Source of the DNA: Aristolochia californica
Taxonomy: Eukaryota; Streptophyta; Magnoliopsida; Piperales; Aristolochiaceae
Assembly: GCA_029961685.1 (NCBI GenBank)
Contig: JARWKL010000008.1
Location: 34,969,619-35,033,618, forward strand
Length of the DNA stretch: 64,000 nucleotides
Reading direction: 5' to 3'
A program made the translations under genes and the position numbers. Under the pieces are notes generated by a model. That model saw nothing but the letters and a program-made list of their open reading frames with translations, searched no databases and was not told the origin of the DNA. Below are positions 34,431-45,139 of this stretch, piece after piece. The stretch's first letter is position 1; each line of letters starts with the position of its first letter.

Positions 34431-35039
34431 AATTATTTACAAAATTATACTTTATTATATTTATCGATTAGTTATTCACTAATTAATAGGTAATAATTAC
34501 ATTGAATAATTGATATTTCCATTAAATTGATTTTTTAATTAAATAAGGGTTGATGCACATGTAATGAGATTTTTTTTTGCTCTACTTTCATCTTAATAAG
34601 ATTATGAAAATTATGATAATATAGTGGCAATTATGATAAAATTTTAGTTTTGGTCTATTTGTGTTTGAAATTTTTTATTTTATTATAAATAATAAAATTG
34701 ATATTAAAATAAGAGGTAACTTCTTAACCATTTAGTGTTTTTGCATATCCTTTTTACCGTCTCCTAACCATTTTCTAGAGTAAAAAAGAACTAAGCAGAA
34801 TAAGAAAGATTTTCTTTTCTTTTCCATGCTTTCCATAGCTTTCTATTAAATCTTTTACACTGAAGACGACACTTATAATATTTTACTTTAAAAAATATTA
34901 TTTAAAAATGGTTGAATTTTTTGAAAGATTATTTGAAAGAATCAAATAAATGAATGATAGTTAACGAAAGAATGATTTTTTTTCTTTCATTCTACTTAAA
35001 TTAGTTAATTAATTATTTAATTACATAAGGGTTTATGCA
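34431..35039. other. AT-rich unassigned stretch
   Basis: No gene or defined repeat recognised. 'tgcacatgtaatga' near 34553 and 'tgcacatgaaatgc' near 35036 are related words, which suggests that a further diverged repeat lies here. Confidence 0.25.
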
Positions 35040-35772
35040 CATGAAATGCTAGTAAATATGTACAAATGAAAGAGAAGAAGAAAGAAAAGGAATATATTTA
35101 CAAAGGGAAACTTTAAGAAACTTTTCACAGTGAAATTAAGAAATTTGCTAGGATAAGGAAACCTCTCCTAGCAAAATTTTCAATTTCATTGGGAGAAATA
35201 TAAACTAACAATATTTTCCAAATTTGTTCTCTTCTTTCACAAAGAAAAAAAGAGGAGGAAAAGAAATCCATATGAAGAAGGAAAAGAAGAAAAACAATAT
35301 AGAAAAAATTAAAAAAATTAAATTCGTTGGAAATTTTTTTTCCAATCTTTTCAATTCGATTCTCTTCTTTCACAAGGAAAATATAGAGTGAATAAGGGAA
35401 AAGGGGGAAGAAGGAAGAAAAACAAAAAACAACGGGGAGAACTTTTCCCAGTGAATTATGAAATTCATTGGGAGAAATATAAATTTTCAACTTTTCCAAT
35501 TTAGTTCTCTTCTTGCGCAAGGAGAAAGAAGGAGACAAAAAATGAACAAAAAAGAGAAGGACAAAAATGAAAAAAAAAGAAAAAAAATTAAATGAAAAGA
35601 ACCTTTCTCATAAAATTAAAATTTTCACTGGAAAAGGGTTTTAGGGTTTCTCGCGGTGAATTGATTAAATTCGTTTGGAGAAGATTTTCCCGTGAAGGGG
35701 AAAAATTCACTAGAAATGCGTTACTAGAGAATGTAAATTCGATGTAGTATTTTTTTTTTTTTTTTGGTAGTG
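35040..35772 (+). mobile_element. Candidate CACTA transposon end with subterminal repeats
   Basis: It ends TTTTTGGTAGTG, whose complement CACTACCAAAAA is close to the CACTACAA-type terminus of this superfamily. Inside are three imperfect direct repeats around 'ttcattgggagaaatataaa' (35184, 35323, 35464) and many forms of 'ttcactgg' and 'ttcactag'. Such subterminal repeats are typical. The opposite end was not found. The open frame at 35125-35538 on the minus strand is an effect of the repeats. Confidence 0.4.
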
Positions 35773-36045
35773 ACTTTCAAACCAGAAACCTGGGACAAAT
35801 GTGCAACATGGCAAAGAAACAAAGAACACAGTAACCTACAAAGGTTTTCCATATATAAATAAAAACAAAAAGCTTGATAATAGAGACCAATGAAGAAAAT
35901 CATGATACAAACTACTCGAGGACATGAAACTGAAATTAGAAAGCATATATGTTCTTTCCTTTTTTTCTTCTTATTCGTCTTCTTTTTCTTCTTCCCCTTC
36001 TTCTTTCCCATCTTTTTTTTCCTTCTTCATCTCAAGATTGTAGTT
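35773..36045 (-). other. Short internal remnant of an LTR element
   Basis: It lies between the candidate transposon end and a reversed primer site. It includes a lysine-rich low-complexity stretch (35960-36035) and no recognisable coding sequence. Confidence 0.3.
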
Positions 36046-36449
36046 GATCTGGTACCATATTAAATTAAGGATACAAATACAAGAGAGAAAAGAGAATGAA
36101 AGAGATAAAAGAGGACAGAGAAAAGAGAAAGCATGTTGGATAGATAGAAAAGTGAAGAGAGAACGTGTATGTTCTCCCCTCAAGACAAACTTTAATTAAT
36201 ATAATTGAGTGTCCTAATTATAGTCGAACATTACTTCCCAATCAATCAGTTACACTCAAATACAACTTTGAAGTAAAATAATATGTAAAAAATAAAACTA
36301 AAATAAGAGAAGTTAAACAAGGTAATTCCTCTATCATTCCTCTATAAGCAGGAGACCACTTTCCTTCTTTTTCTTTGAGTTACTTCCACTTGTGAGATTT
36401 GTTCCTCATGAGACTCACCTTAGACTCCATGATACCTGCTTGTTTAACA
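36046..36449 (-). repeat. LTR with primer site, minus strand
   Basis: The reversed primer site GATCTGGTACCA (36046-36057) adjoins TATTAAATTAAGG. The LTR ends TTGTTTAACA near 36449, the complement of a TGTTAAACAAG start. A minus-strand TATA candidate lies at 36190-36205. The first bases have decayed from TG. Confidence 0.6.
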
Positions 36450-37757
36450 TCTATCTAACGTTTTTATTATTTGTCTATTTTATGTTTAGGTTTCTATATA
36501 AATTTTTAAATTGGTACACTATATATATAATTTTATGATGGATTCATAACTATATTATTGTTGGACTTAGTAATCATTATATTGACTTTAATAATTAAAA
36601 TATTTGGTTTCAGATAAAATATATTTGACCACTTTATAGTTCAATGAATGTAGTTTTACTTTTCATTCCAACTAGCATGACTCTGGCTTCAATTTTAAAT
36701 ATCTTTGTTATTTCTAATAGTTTAAAATTTTCTTATTTTTTCTAATTTTTTTCTTTTGCTTCAGAATAGTTCAAGTGCATAGCGTGGAAGAATTTCAAAC
36801 GAAAGACTAAACAAAGAGCTAGAGTCATTTCTCCCACGAATGAACTGTCTTTCAACTGGGAAAATTCAAACATCAACCGAAAGATTGATTGAAAATATCA
36901 TATTTGAGGACTTATATTGAAACTATATCATTGATAAGGGAGAGGAGAGTTTTCATATTAAAAGTTTATCTTTCACTTTTTTCATATTATTATATATTTT
37001 TAAAAATTACCCTATACTTATCGAGGGTTTTATTACGAGCTCTTCTTTTGTGAAGAAAGGTAAGCAACTCCAGATAAACCACATGTAGAAGAACTAAACT
37101 CAAAATTTAACAAACTAGAATATAGAGATTTTACGAAGAAAATACAATGCAAATATTCTATATTAAGCTTAACATCGAGGCATTTACGACTAAATGATAC
37201 ACAAATCTATATAGTAAGTCATTATTTTCTTTTTTTTCATGCATCGCACGGGTTATCTGCTAGTAAGATACGTTTTAGAAACATATGGATTTCTTTTAAA
37301 AGTATACATCTATATAGTATCCCGCAGCAAAACGTTCAAGTTTTCCACTTTCACCCCATAAACCTAGACATGGCGCTGTACTTGTTTTTAGTTGAAAGTT
37401 ACAGATCATAAAATGCTGTGGTTAGACAAGAAAAAAGCAAGAGAGTGAGACAGGAATAACTTGACACATGCCATCACCATCAGAGATTTAAAAAAGCCTC
37501 AACTTTGGGACTTTGATGAAGAAATCTTTTGGCATCCATTTTGTTCCATTTTTCAGGAGATGATAAGTAACGTATATGGAGGGGATGTGCTTTGAAACCA
37601 TTACACTCATGACACTTTTGACATGGACATCTCACCATTACACTTTGAAATCATCTCATCTCAAAAGGAAGAAAGAAAGAAGGAAGAGGGAGGAGCTTGG
37701 CTAAGCTAGATAAAAGCCATCAACTCCGTTGAAGGTCTCCTCCGTAATCTAGAATTA
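36450..37757. other. Intergenic DNA, 3' side of the MADS gene
   Basis: No coding sequence, RNA gene or clear transposon recognised. The interval shows TATATATA runs near 36520 and a short block near 36800-36900 with mixed composition. Parts may be old transposon debris. Confidence 0.3.
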
Positions 37758-38123
37758 AGGGTCTGTTTGGAACCACTAGAAAAGAAGAGGAGAAAGAAAG
37801 TATGTTCTACTGTTTGGCAAGAGAGAATCATGAAGAGAAAAGAAAATGAGAGAGAAATATAAGTTATAATATTTTCCATCTTAAAATGATGGAATTCTAA
37901 GAGAAAAGAAAAGAAATAGAAAGGAGTAGATAAAATTTTAAAATATTACTAATTTTCTTTTTCATTTTCCACATGTATCCAAATAAGAGAAACTATATTT
38001 CTCTCTCATTTCCATGGACAACAAAATAAGAAAAAAGAAACTTCTTTTCTTTTCTATTTCTCTTTCTCTTCTCTTTTTTTCTTTTTCTTTTCTTGTCTTT
38101 TATGGGGATTCCAAACAGACCCT
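37758..38123. mobile_element. MITE with AGGGTCTGTTTGGAA termini
   Basis: A 366-bp non-coding unit has terminal inverted repeats AGGGTCTGTTTGGAACC (left) and the complement of AGGGTCTGTTTGGAATCC (right). The two match over the first 15 bases. The inside is purine-rich on the left and pyrimidine-rich on the right, so the unit can fold back on itself. No clear target duplication was found, so the superfamily remains open. It lies 483 bp beyond the stop codon of the MADS gene. Confidence 0.75.
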
Positions 38124-38605
38124 AGGTCAGATTACCTGAATCTCAAGATTAGTCAATCCCTCCCCTAATGGGACTTAGGATTTGCTGAAACACAAATATT
38201 AAGAAGCAATGGGATGATTGATGAAACTGGATGGTCCAATAAATGAGACTTATTCACGTATAGAGATCCCCATCAGCTATAAAAAAACCAAGCATATATG
38301 GTTCATTCCTAGATGAATGAAATCGTAGTGATGATCATCTGGGTTATCAAATTTTGTATTATGAGTAATTTTCCATTCAGTTAATACCCTCACCAATAGA
38401 GCCATGATCATTGATATTGAAGGTTCAAGTAGTGGAGCAACAACTCATATAAGCATGCAAAGGCAAGTATCAGAGACTGAAACACATAGATTAAGGTTCA
38501 CTTTCCCAACAAATACCTGAAAAGAGTTTGGTATTTTATGACTCTCAGCATCATACTAACTCATGGGTCTTCAGCAAGCACAGGTCTGCTTCAGCTGGAA
38601 ATTTG

Positions 38606-40156
38606 CTATGCAAGGCGATCATTGGTACCATATCCAGCATCATGAAGATTAGGTTGGCATGGTTGCAATCGGAATCCAAACATGTGGGGGCCTCCATTAT
38701 CCAGTCCGAAAGCTGATTCGCAGTCTGGCCTACCAGAATCATCATACAGAAAAACGCCACTCTCATCTCTCCCTTCCTGAATTCATAATGAAATATGAGA
38801 AATAATCTATCTGATATATGTAGAAAGTACAGGTATGTCTTCACTTGTTGATGACAGATATGGCAGCAGTAAATAAATTTGAAGACACTGATTACCAGAG
38901 CTCTCAGGAATCTTTTGTTTGTGTCCTCTAAGTTCCTTATCTGTACCCGGAAAATCAGGATGAGGTACACAGGTGAAGGAAAACTAACCAGAAAAGAAAG
39001 AAAAGAAAAAGGAATGGAAGCAACAACAATGGAAAGGAAAAAGTATAGAACAGGAGACCAAAATGGAAGATTACTCACTTTCTTCCGGTATGTATCGCAC
39101 TGTGTGTGGACTACATGATACTGTTAACAAAACCAAGAACAACAATAGAGAGCTAGATCAGTGTCTCAGTACTAAAAACCTGTTTAATCTACACCTGAAT
39201 ACATCAAAGATGTTAGCAGTGAAATTCACAAAACTGGGTCGCCTTGACATCTTCGTTTTGCAGTTTAAGTTTAGAACCCTGATAGCAAAATTTTCTTACA
39301 TTCATCTGTTTCTCCTTTCCCATTAGTTTCCTTTTTCTGAAGTTCAGATGGCAAATTTATGAACCAATATTTGTGTAGGAAATTGAAGTTTAAAAGCCTG
39401 GTGCAAAAATGAATGAGAATCTCTTCTTTCGTTAATATACGGTTAAAACAGACTAACCTTCCGTTCACGAACAACCTTTAGGGCACCATCCATATTTTGC
39501 TCAAGACCGCGCAGTTCCTCCATTTCCAGGCCATCCAGATCTTCTCCCATTCTCTGCCTACACCCATGAATTTTTTAAAAAAGAGAAAAAAATCAGCCCC
39601 GTTGTTCATAGAATGTTTTTTTGCCTTTTAGTCGATGTTACGCTAAATTGAACTGTTGTTACCTAATTTCCCTCCTCAGATTGCTATTCTCCTCCTTCAA
39701 CTTGTTCAAATGATTTTGCATTTTCTACGCACCCAAAGAGGAGATCCATTACTCAGACGAAGATATTTAGAGAGAGAGAGAAGAGAAAAGATTGAACATA
39801 GAGAATAAGAGTTGCCTCGTAGTGAGAACTCCACAAATTGATCCCAGAAACCTCCTGGAACCGGTCGTAAGCTTTCTTCGTCCTAATCCCAGAAAATATA
39901 CACCCATCAAATCTTCATAACATATTATTCTGAAAAAAATAGAAACTAAAAGAAAAAGAAACACATACGTAGTTGAAGGACTGCAATACTCAGAAAGTTT
40001 TCCGGTGCTGGAGAACATGATGAGAGAAACCTCTGCATCGCAGAGAACAGTAATCTCTCTCGCCTTCTTAAAAATCCCACCTCGCCTCTTCGAGTAAGTC
40101 ACCTGCCTGTTAGTTGAGTTTTCTATTCTCTTGATCTCGATCTTCCCTCTTCCCAT
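38606..40156 (-). CDS. AP3: APETALA3-lineage B-class MADS-box transcription factor (paleoAP3 type)
   Basis: This is the one intact host gene, predicted at 224 residues. B-class AP3 proteins pair with PISTILLATA/GLOBOSA proteins, bind CArG boxes in the nucleus and specify petals and stamens. Exons (minus strand) are 40156-39969, 39882-39816, 39724-39663, 39557-39458, 39120-39079, 38940-38896 and 38776-38606. All join in phase, and the 67, 62, 100, 42 and 45 bp middle exons are the usual AP3 sizes. The MADS domain is residues 1-60 ([19 protein letters not shown]). The I region is exon 2 ([13 protein letters not shown]), and the K domain is exons 3-6 ([32 protein letters not shown]). The C-terminus has the PI-derived motif ([14 protein letters not shown]) and a paleoAP3 motif ending NDRLA. 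I start at 40156 because the MADS domain begins there. Intron 2 uses a GC donor. No disabling change is visible. Confidence 0.95.
39725..39815 (-). other. AP3: GC-AG intron 2 of the AP3 gene
   Basis: Exon 2 ends at GAG and the intron starts GCAACT. It ends at TAG before AAAATGCAA. No GT donor at this place keeps the 67-bp exon and the phase. A donor of the AG|GCAA form is the recognised minor class of U2 introns. Confidence 0.8.
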
Positions 40157-40390
40157 GTTTAGAGCTCTGAGAAGAGAAAAGCACGAAGTGGGTTTGGTGA
40201 CGCAGAAAGAAGAAAAAAAGGACACGAGAGAGACGAGGGAAAAGGATGTCCAAATGAAGAAAAGGCAGCTAAAGCTTGAAATTCCCGTAAATGGTTTCAG
40301 TTTCCAAATCTGTGAAAGAGTTCACTCGTACTCTAACGTGTCATGTCTTGTCGGTTTTAAGAATTAGTCATTTTCACCTCTGTGGCCTCG
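40157..40390 (-). promoter_or_regulatory. AP3 upstream region with a CArG-like box
   Basis: The 5' flank is pyrimidine-rich on the coding strand and probably holds the untranslated leader. At 40285-40294 lies CCGTAAATGG, one base from the CC(A/T)6GG consensus bound by MADS proteins, about 130 bp before the ATG. AP3 genes are autoregulated through CArG boxes, so the site is plausible, but a single near-match may be chance. No clear TATA box is seen. Confidence 0.35.
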
Positions 40391-40869
40391 CCTCACCCCA
40401 ACCATAATTTCATTCTTCTTTTTCTGTGCTCACCGTAGGGTTGTCACGGAGGTTGTTCAGGGTTGCTCGGGAGAAGATGGACTCGACAAGCGCAGATTAG
40501 CTGGTTTCCAGTAAAACTTTGCATTTGTTGTACTGCGCGCAGGAACCCACTCATGGGATCGGTGCGGTCCCCATAAAGACTCATTCACCAGGGGTATTCG
40601 GTGGGTCAATCGGACCCAATCACCCCATGTGACTGTAAGTCCATCTTTGCAAATCAATCCAATGTTTGAGAAATGCATGCCTACCATTTCAATACATGAA
40701 GAAAAGTGACAATGAGACCCTCAATGACTACTCTAGAAGCTATCCAAAGTTCCATATGTAAAGAAGACAAGGCCTTTTGGCTTTTCCATGACCTAAATGC
40801 TCCCTAAACATCATTTTTCCTTACAATGCTTGCACACCCTCTCCTTCGATCTTACAAAGAAATTCTTCC
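40391..40869. other. Upstream intergenic DNA
   Basis: The composition is more balanced than in the surroundings, but I see no conserved coding block. The minus-strand open frame at 40457-40687 has no recognisable domain. It may contain distal promoter sequence of the MADS gene before the transposon at about 40870. Confidence 0.3.
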
Positions 40870-41935
40870 AATGCTTAGGAATTATGACCTAAGGATCAGT
40901 TAGACACCTGGACACTCGTTCAGAACCATGGTTGGACCCCCCACACCACCTTCATTTGGTTAAAGAAAACAACCATCCGCCTTCAAATCTTATGTCACTT
41001 GTCAAATTTGTCGCAAGCCAAAACAAACAACTGAAAATGTGTTGGCACGAATTTAATCACAACTACCAATCAGAAAATATTTCAGCCATTGTAGCCATTC
41101 TTTCCATCTTTGAGTCGAAGGATGATCTCCTATGGTTTCTTGACACTCACATCACTGCTCACATGATAAACGACCCATGTATGTTCAACTCTTTTGATTT
41201 CTAAGTCTAGTTTTCAATATTATATTATCATTGTAGATGATTATAGTCGGTTTGTTTAGATATATCCATTTAAATAAAAATAAATCTTTTAGCATGTTTT
41301 TTAAATTTCAAAAAATGGTAGGAACTCAATTTTCTTGTAAGATAAAAGTGCTTCTTCACTCAAATGGTGGTGATGAGTATATAGTATCTTTATTTAAAGA
41401 CTATTTAGAACAATGCGGTATACTTTATCATTTTTCTTGTTCATATACTTTGAAGAAAAATAGAATTGCAAAAATAAAACATAAACATATAATTGAGATT
41501 AGATAAGCCATGACATATGAAGGTAATGTTAAAACAATTTTCTTGGGTGAAGCATTCACTACTGTCATTTATTTAATTAATCATTTCCCTTCTGGTACAT
41601 TGCAAGGTAAAACTCGTTTATCTATATCGCATAATTTCACTCCTATTTATGCACATATACGTACTTTTGGCTCTTTATGTTTTCTTGATATGTCCTTACA
41701 ACAAAACTAAATTTTGACTTCGTTATCTCTCCAATATTTTTCTTAGTTTTCATGATGCATATAAATGGTTTCAATGCTATTGCCCATCTCTTAATAAGAT
41801 TTATGTTACCTGACATGTATATTTTGACGAGTCATGTCCCCCATACACCACTCTTCATACAACATGGATTGCTCTATGATAGAACTCTCTTCAGGAGGTC
41901 CTATCTGCTTCAGCCAATTGTGAGAAAAAAATAAA
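40870..41935 (+). pseudogene. Copia gag end, protease and integrase (copia-4)
   Basis: A zinc-knuckle remnant (CQICRKPKQTT, near 41005) is followed by CWHEFNHNYQ and a protease block WFLDTHITAHMINDP. The family's DTGAT has become DTHIT. Then comes an internal deletion, after which the integrase core continues: IVDDYSRFVWIYPF-like text, KMVGTQFSCKIKVLLHSNGGDEY, then GILYHFSCSYTLKKN and KHKHIIEI. The integrase end (YLINHFPSGTLQGKT, HIRTFGSLCF) lies at 41580-41700. Stops and frame changes are frequent, so the copy is dead. Confidence 0.78.
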
Positions 41936-41939
41936 ATGT

Positions 41940-42046
41940 GAGATTAAGGGGGCTAGAAAATGGAGTCAAGGTAAATTAAGGAGAGAAGGGATGGAGGAAG
42001 AGAATTTAGTTGAGGGTTTGTTTTGGTGAGAAGGACTTGGATAAAG

Positions 42047-42106
<60 letters not shown>

Positions 42107-42600
42107 AAGGTGCATGAGTAGAGGGGGAGACGGTGAGAGAGAGCCAACGGATGAATTTGAGAGGGAGGGGAGAGAGTAGCAAAGAGAACGGAATAAAGCT
42201 TGGCTTCTTTACTTTAGCCCCACAACCTATATTTATACTTTCTCTTTTACATCAATTAGGAAACCCTTGTTTCAATTAGAATTTCCAATTACATAAATCT
42301 TGGAAATCAAAAGCTACATTAGTTAACTACTTTAACTAAGATTCTATTTCTAGAGAATTTAGGGAAAATAGGAAGTTAAGGATAGAATCAATCTACTTTG
42401 ACTAGTCTTTTGACCTCTCTTTGATGGAGTATCAAAACTACCAATAAAATGGTGCCCCTTGTAAAAATTCTAGATTTTCCCTCCAATGCTTTTTCTTCAC
42501 TTTCAAATTTGGAATGCCATAGTTCCCTTTGAATGGCTCGTGTAAGAATTGTAGAAAACTTATGAATCACATCATTATGCATATGTGGCCCATGAGAGAG
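41940..42600 (-). other. Non-coding insertion in copia-4
   Basis: This stretch interrupts the copia-4 frame. It carries AACCTATATTTATACT near 42225, a possible minus-strand TATA region, and 'ggagagaagggatggagg' type purine tracts. It may be a decayed solo LTR on the minus strand; no terminal TG/CA pair with a duplication could be fixed. Confidence 0.3.
42049..42104 (+). repeat. (GA)n microsatellite, 56 bp
   Basis: An uninterrupted GA dinucleotide run of 28 units. It lies in a non-coding insertion (about 41940-42600) within the copia-4 pol, between the integrase end and the RT. The CT-rich open frame on the other strand is an artefact. Confidence 0.95.
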
Positions 42601-42609
42601 TTTTACAAA

Positions 42610-43990
42610 AATTATGGATTCTATTATTCTATTCACAAATTCAAAGCTCATTTGGTTTCCCAAGGTCATTGTCAACACCCTATTATACAGACTATGACCA
42701 AACATTTAGTCTAGTGGTACAATCTCTAACAATTAGAGTTGTTCTTGTTCTAGCCTTATACTATAATTGGTCATTACATCAATTTGACATTAATAATGTT
42801 TTCTTCCATGGTACTCTTCAAGAAGAAGTGCACATGCATCCACCTCTTGATTTTTAAGATCATTACTTTTTAAACCATGTGGGTAGGCTTAAAAAGCATT
42901 TTATGGTCTTAAACAAACCCCTCAAACTTGGTATGATTGATTTTGTGAGTTTTTAACTCATTTCGGTTTTCAACCAAGCAAAGGCAATAATTCCTTGATT
43001 TCTTGTCATTCTTCTTCTTGCCATCTTTATCTACTTCTCCATGTAGACAATTAGAAATAATCCATCCCTCATTAATTTTTTTGAAAAAGCTTTGTGTGAT
43101 TTGTTTTTGCTTAAAAGTCAAGACCTTTAGATGTTTTTTAGGAGTACAAGTTCATTGAACTTCTAAGGGCATATTTCTCACTCAAAACCAATATTTAAAG
43201 ATATTTTACATAGAGCTAGAATGAAATTATGCACATCTATTTCTACACCACTTGCACCAAACACAAAGATTGATTTTCAAACCGCATCTTGTTCCGATCC
43301 CACACAATATTAGTTTTATAGGAGCACTCAAATATCTATCTCTTACAAGACAAAAATTTCATACTTTGTTAATTTAGTTGCTCAATGCATGCACTCTCTT
43401 ACTGGTTTCATTCCACATTAGTAAAACAAATTCTTAAATATCTAAAGGGGACATATGATCATGGCATCATTTTTTTCAAAACCAACCTTGCCCGACCTAC
43501 TTACCTTTTTCTAATGTACGCCAAAGTGCTTGTCTTCTACAATAGGCTATGCCATTTTTTAGGAACTAATCTTATTTCATGGTCTACAAAAAAAAAAAAA
43601 AAAAAAAAAAAAAACGAACGAACATAAAAACTACTATGTTTCGCTCCATAACTGAAATTGAGTAAAGGCAATGGCTTCAACTTATACTGAAATTACATGG
43701 CTTCAATTCCTTATAGAAAAACATAAAAATCTACTCCTCTCGTCCCCCCACTCTACTATGTGACAATTTGAGTGCTACATGTTTATCTCACAATCTTGTT
43801 TTCACTCTCACAGTATACACATATGGATTGATTACGATTTTGTATAATAATAAGTTATAATGGGATATCTTCAAGACCACATATTTTCCACCACAAATCA
43901 GTTTGGAAATAAATTTACTAACCCACTACCTCACACCAAGCTCAAATTCATCAGTAACAAGCTGAATTTCTTCTTGTTGGAATGCCTCCT
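42610..43990 (+). pseudogene. Copia-4 reverse transcriptase and RNase H remnant
   Basis: Blocks run in order through changing frames. They include KFKAHLVSQG, YDQTFSLVVQSLTIRVVLVLAL, WSLHQFDINNVFFHGTLQEEVHM and then FFLGVQVH near 43135. RNase H pieces follow (HSTLVKQILKYLKGTYDHGI at 43400-43460 and LISWSTKK at 43570). A 27-nt A tract at 43588-43614 breaks the frame. The polyprotein end NQFGNKFTNPLPHTKLKFISNKLN is at 43885-43960. The catalytic YVDD block is not recognisable. Confidence 0.75.
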
Positions 43991-44054
43991 TTATCAAGCA
44001 ACAACTACTCGAGTTGTATTGTCAATGACATGTACATTCACACATAACAACTTG

Positions 44055-44668
44055 AGGCAAATTGTAACAACCACATTTTTGTAAAGGGGTACTATGAAGA
44101 TAATTTCCTTGATTACTATGGGGTTGTCATTGATATAAATGAATTACAGTACTTGAGCAATAATTCAATTTTTGTGCTAAATTGCAAGTGATTCGATATA
44201 AGAAACTATAGGCATGGTATTAAGACATATAATTGATTTACCATAGTTAATATATCGTGTACTTGGTGCAATGATGACCCTTTTGTATTAGTGTTTCAAA
44301 TCAAATAGGTGTATACATGGAAGACCCAGAAAATGGTGGTTTGTGCCACGTAGTTTAGAATGTAGTTATGAGAAATGTGTTTGATGTATTAGGATAACAC
44401 TTATCCACCCCTGATGAAACGACTGTGTACCCAACAGGAGTTGTCAAATGTTAATTTCTATGTTGCCCTTATGGATGATGATATTGGCAAGTTGACAAGA
44501 CCAGATATTCCTCCGGACAATATGGGTGTATCTGTAGTTTATGATGAAGACAATGAAGAAGATGATGAAGTTAACGTAGAGGACAGGCCTGAGGACGAAA
44601 ATGATAAATCAGGTAAAGAAGAAGAAGAGGTTGACAGAGAGGTGGAAGAAAACAATGAAGATATATGA
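44055..44668 (+). pseudogene. CACTA TNP2-associated C-terminal region (DUF4216-like)
   Basis: Broken frames read FVKGYYEDNFLDYYGVVIDI, then CKWFD-like text, RHGIKTYN, VNISCTWCNDDPFVL and DPENGGLCHVV. This is the order found in the DUF4216 region beside CACTA transposases. The final open part, 44414-44668, gives DDIGKLTRPDIPPDNMGVS followed by a run of acidic residues. It matches the minus-strand frame at 30228-29977. The transposase domain proper is absent. Stops occur before 44400. Confidence 0.72.
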
Positions 44669-45139
44669 TGTTCTTAGATGACGATAAATCAAAAAATTTA
44701 CTTCATAAGCCTACAACTTGGTTTTTTGTAAAATTATTTATTTCAAACATCACTAGTGTTATTCTTTATATTACAAATAACATTATTGATGTTATAGAAA
44801 CACTCTATATGCAGATTGATCTAATATTTTCCCTCCTCATCCACTGAGACTATGACAGGCATCGCTCTTTTCATCATCCAAGATGGTGTTGACATTACCA
44901 CAATTTGAAATGCATGATAGTGGCTTACATGGAAGAGATGATCATGTCCTAGATACTCAAAGTACGAAAGTCAACTAAACTCCTCTCATTTATGTTAAAT
45001 TATATTTTACCCAAGGTAATTTTATGTTTTGTGTATCTAGATACATCCACATCATCTCCATCAACACTAGTGGATCCATCTACCTTGGTTCCATCTGCAT
45101 CCTCACATACAAAGCGATCATGAGGCCTAACTAGGGGCT

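Noticed and set aside
35125..35538. 137-codon minus-strand open frame with repeated peptide
   Set aside because: The repeated peptide pattern mirrors three imperfect DNA repeats in a likely transposon subterminal region. Nothing points to a real protein.
38551..39078. 175-codon minus-strand open frame
   Set aside because: It reads through introns 5 and 6 of the AP3 gene and uses exon 7 in the wrong frame. The spliced frame gives the conserved C-terminal motifs instead.
40157..40225. N-terminal extension of the MADS frame upstream of 40156
   Set aside because: The frame is open for 23 codons upstream, but MADS-box proteins of this class begin at MGRGKIEIK. The upstream text is leader-like.
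42388..42705. 105-codon minus-strand open frame
   Set aside because: It is antisense to the copia-4 RT entry region (KFKAHLVSQG) and has no domain of its own.
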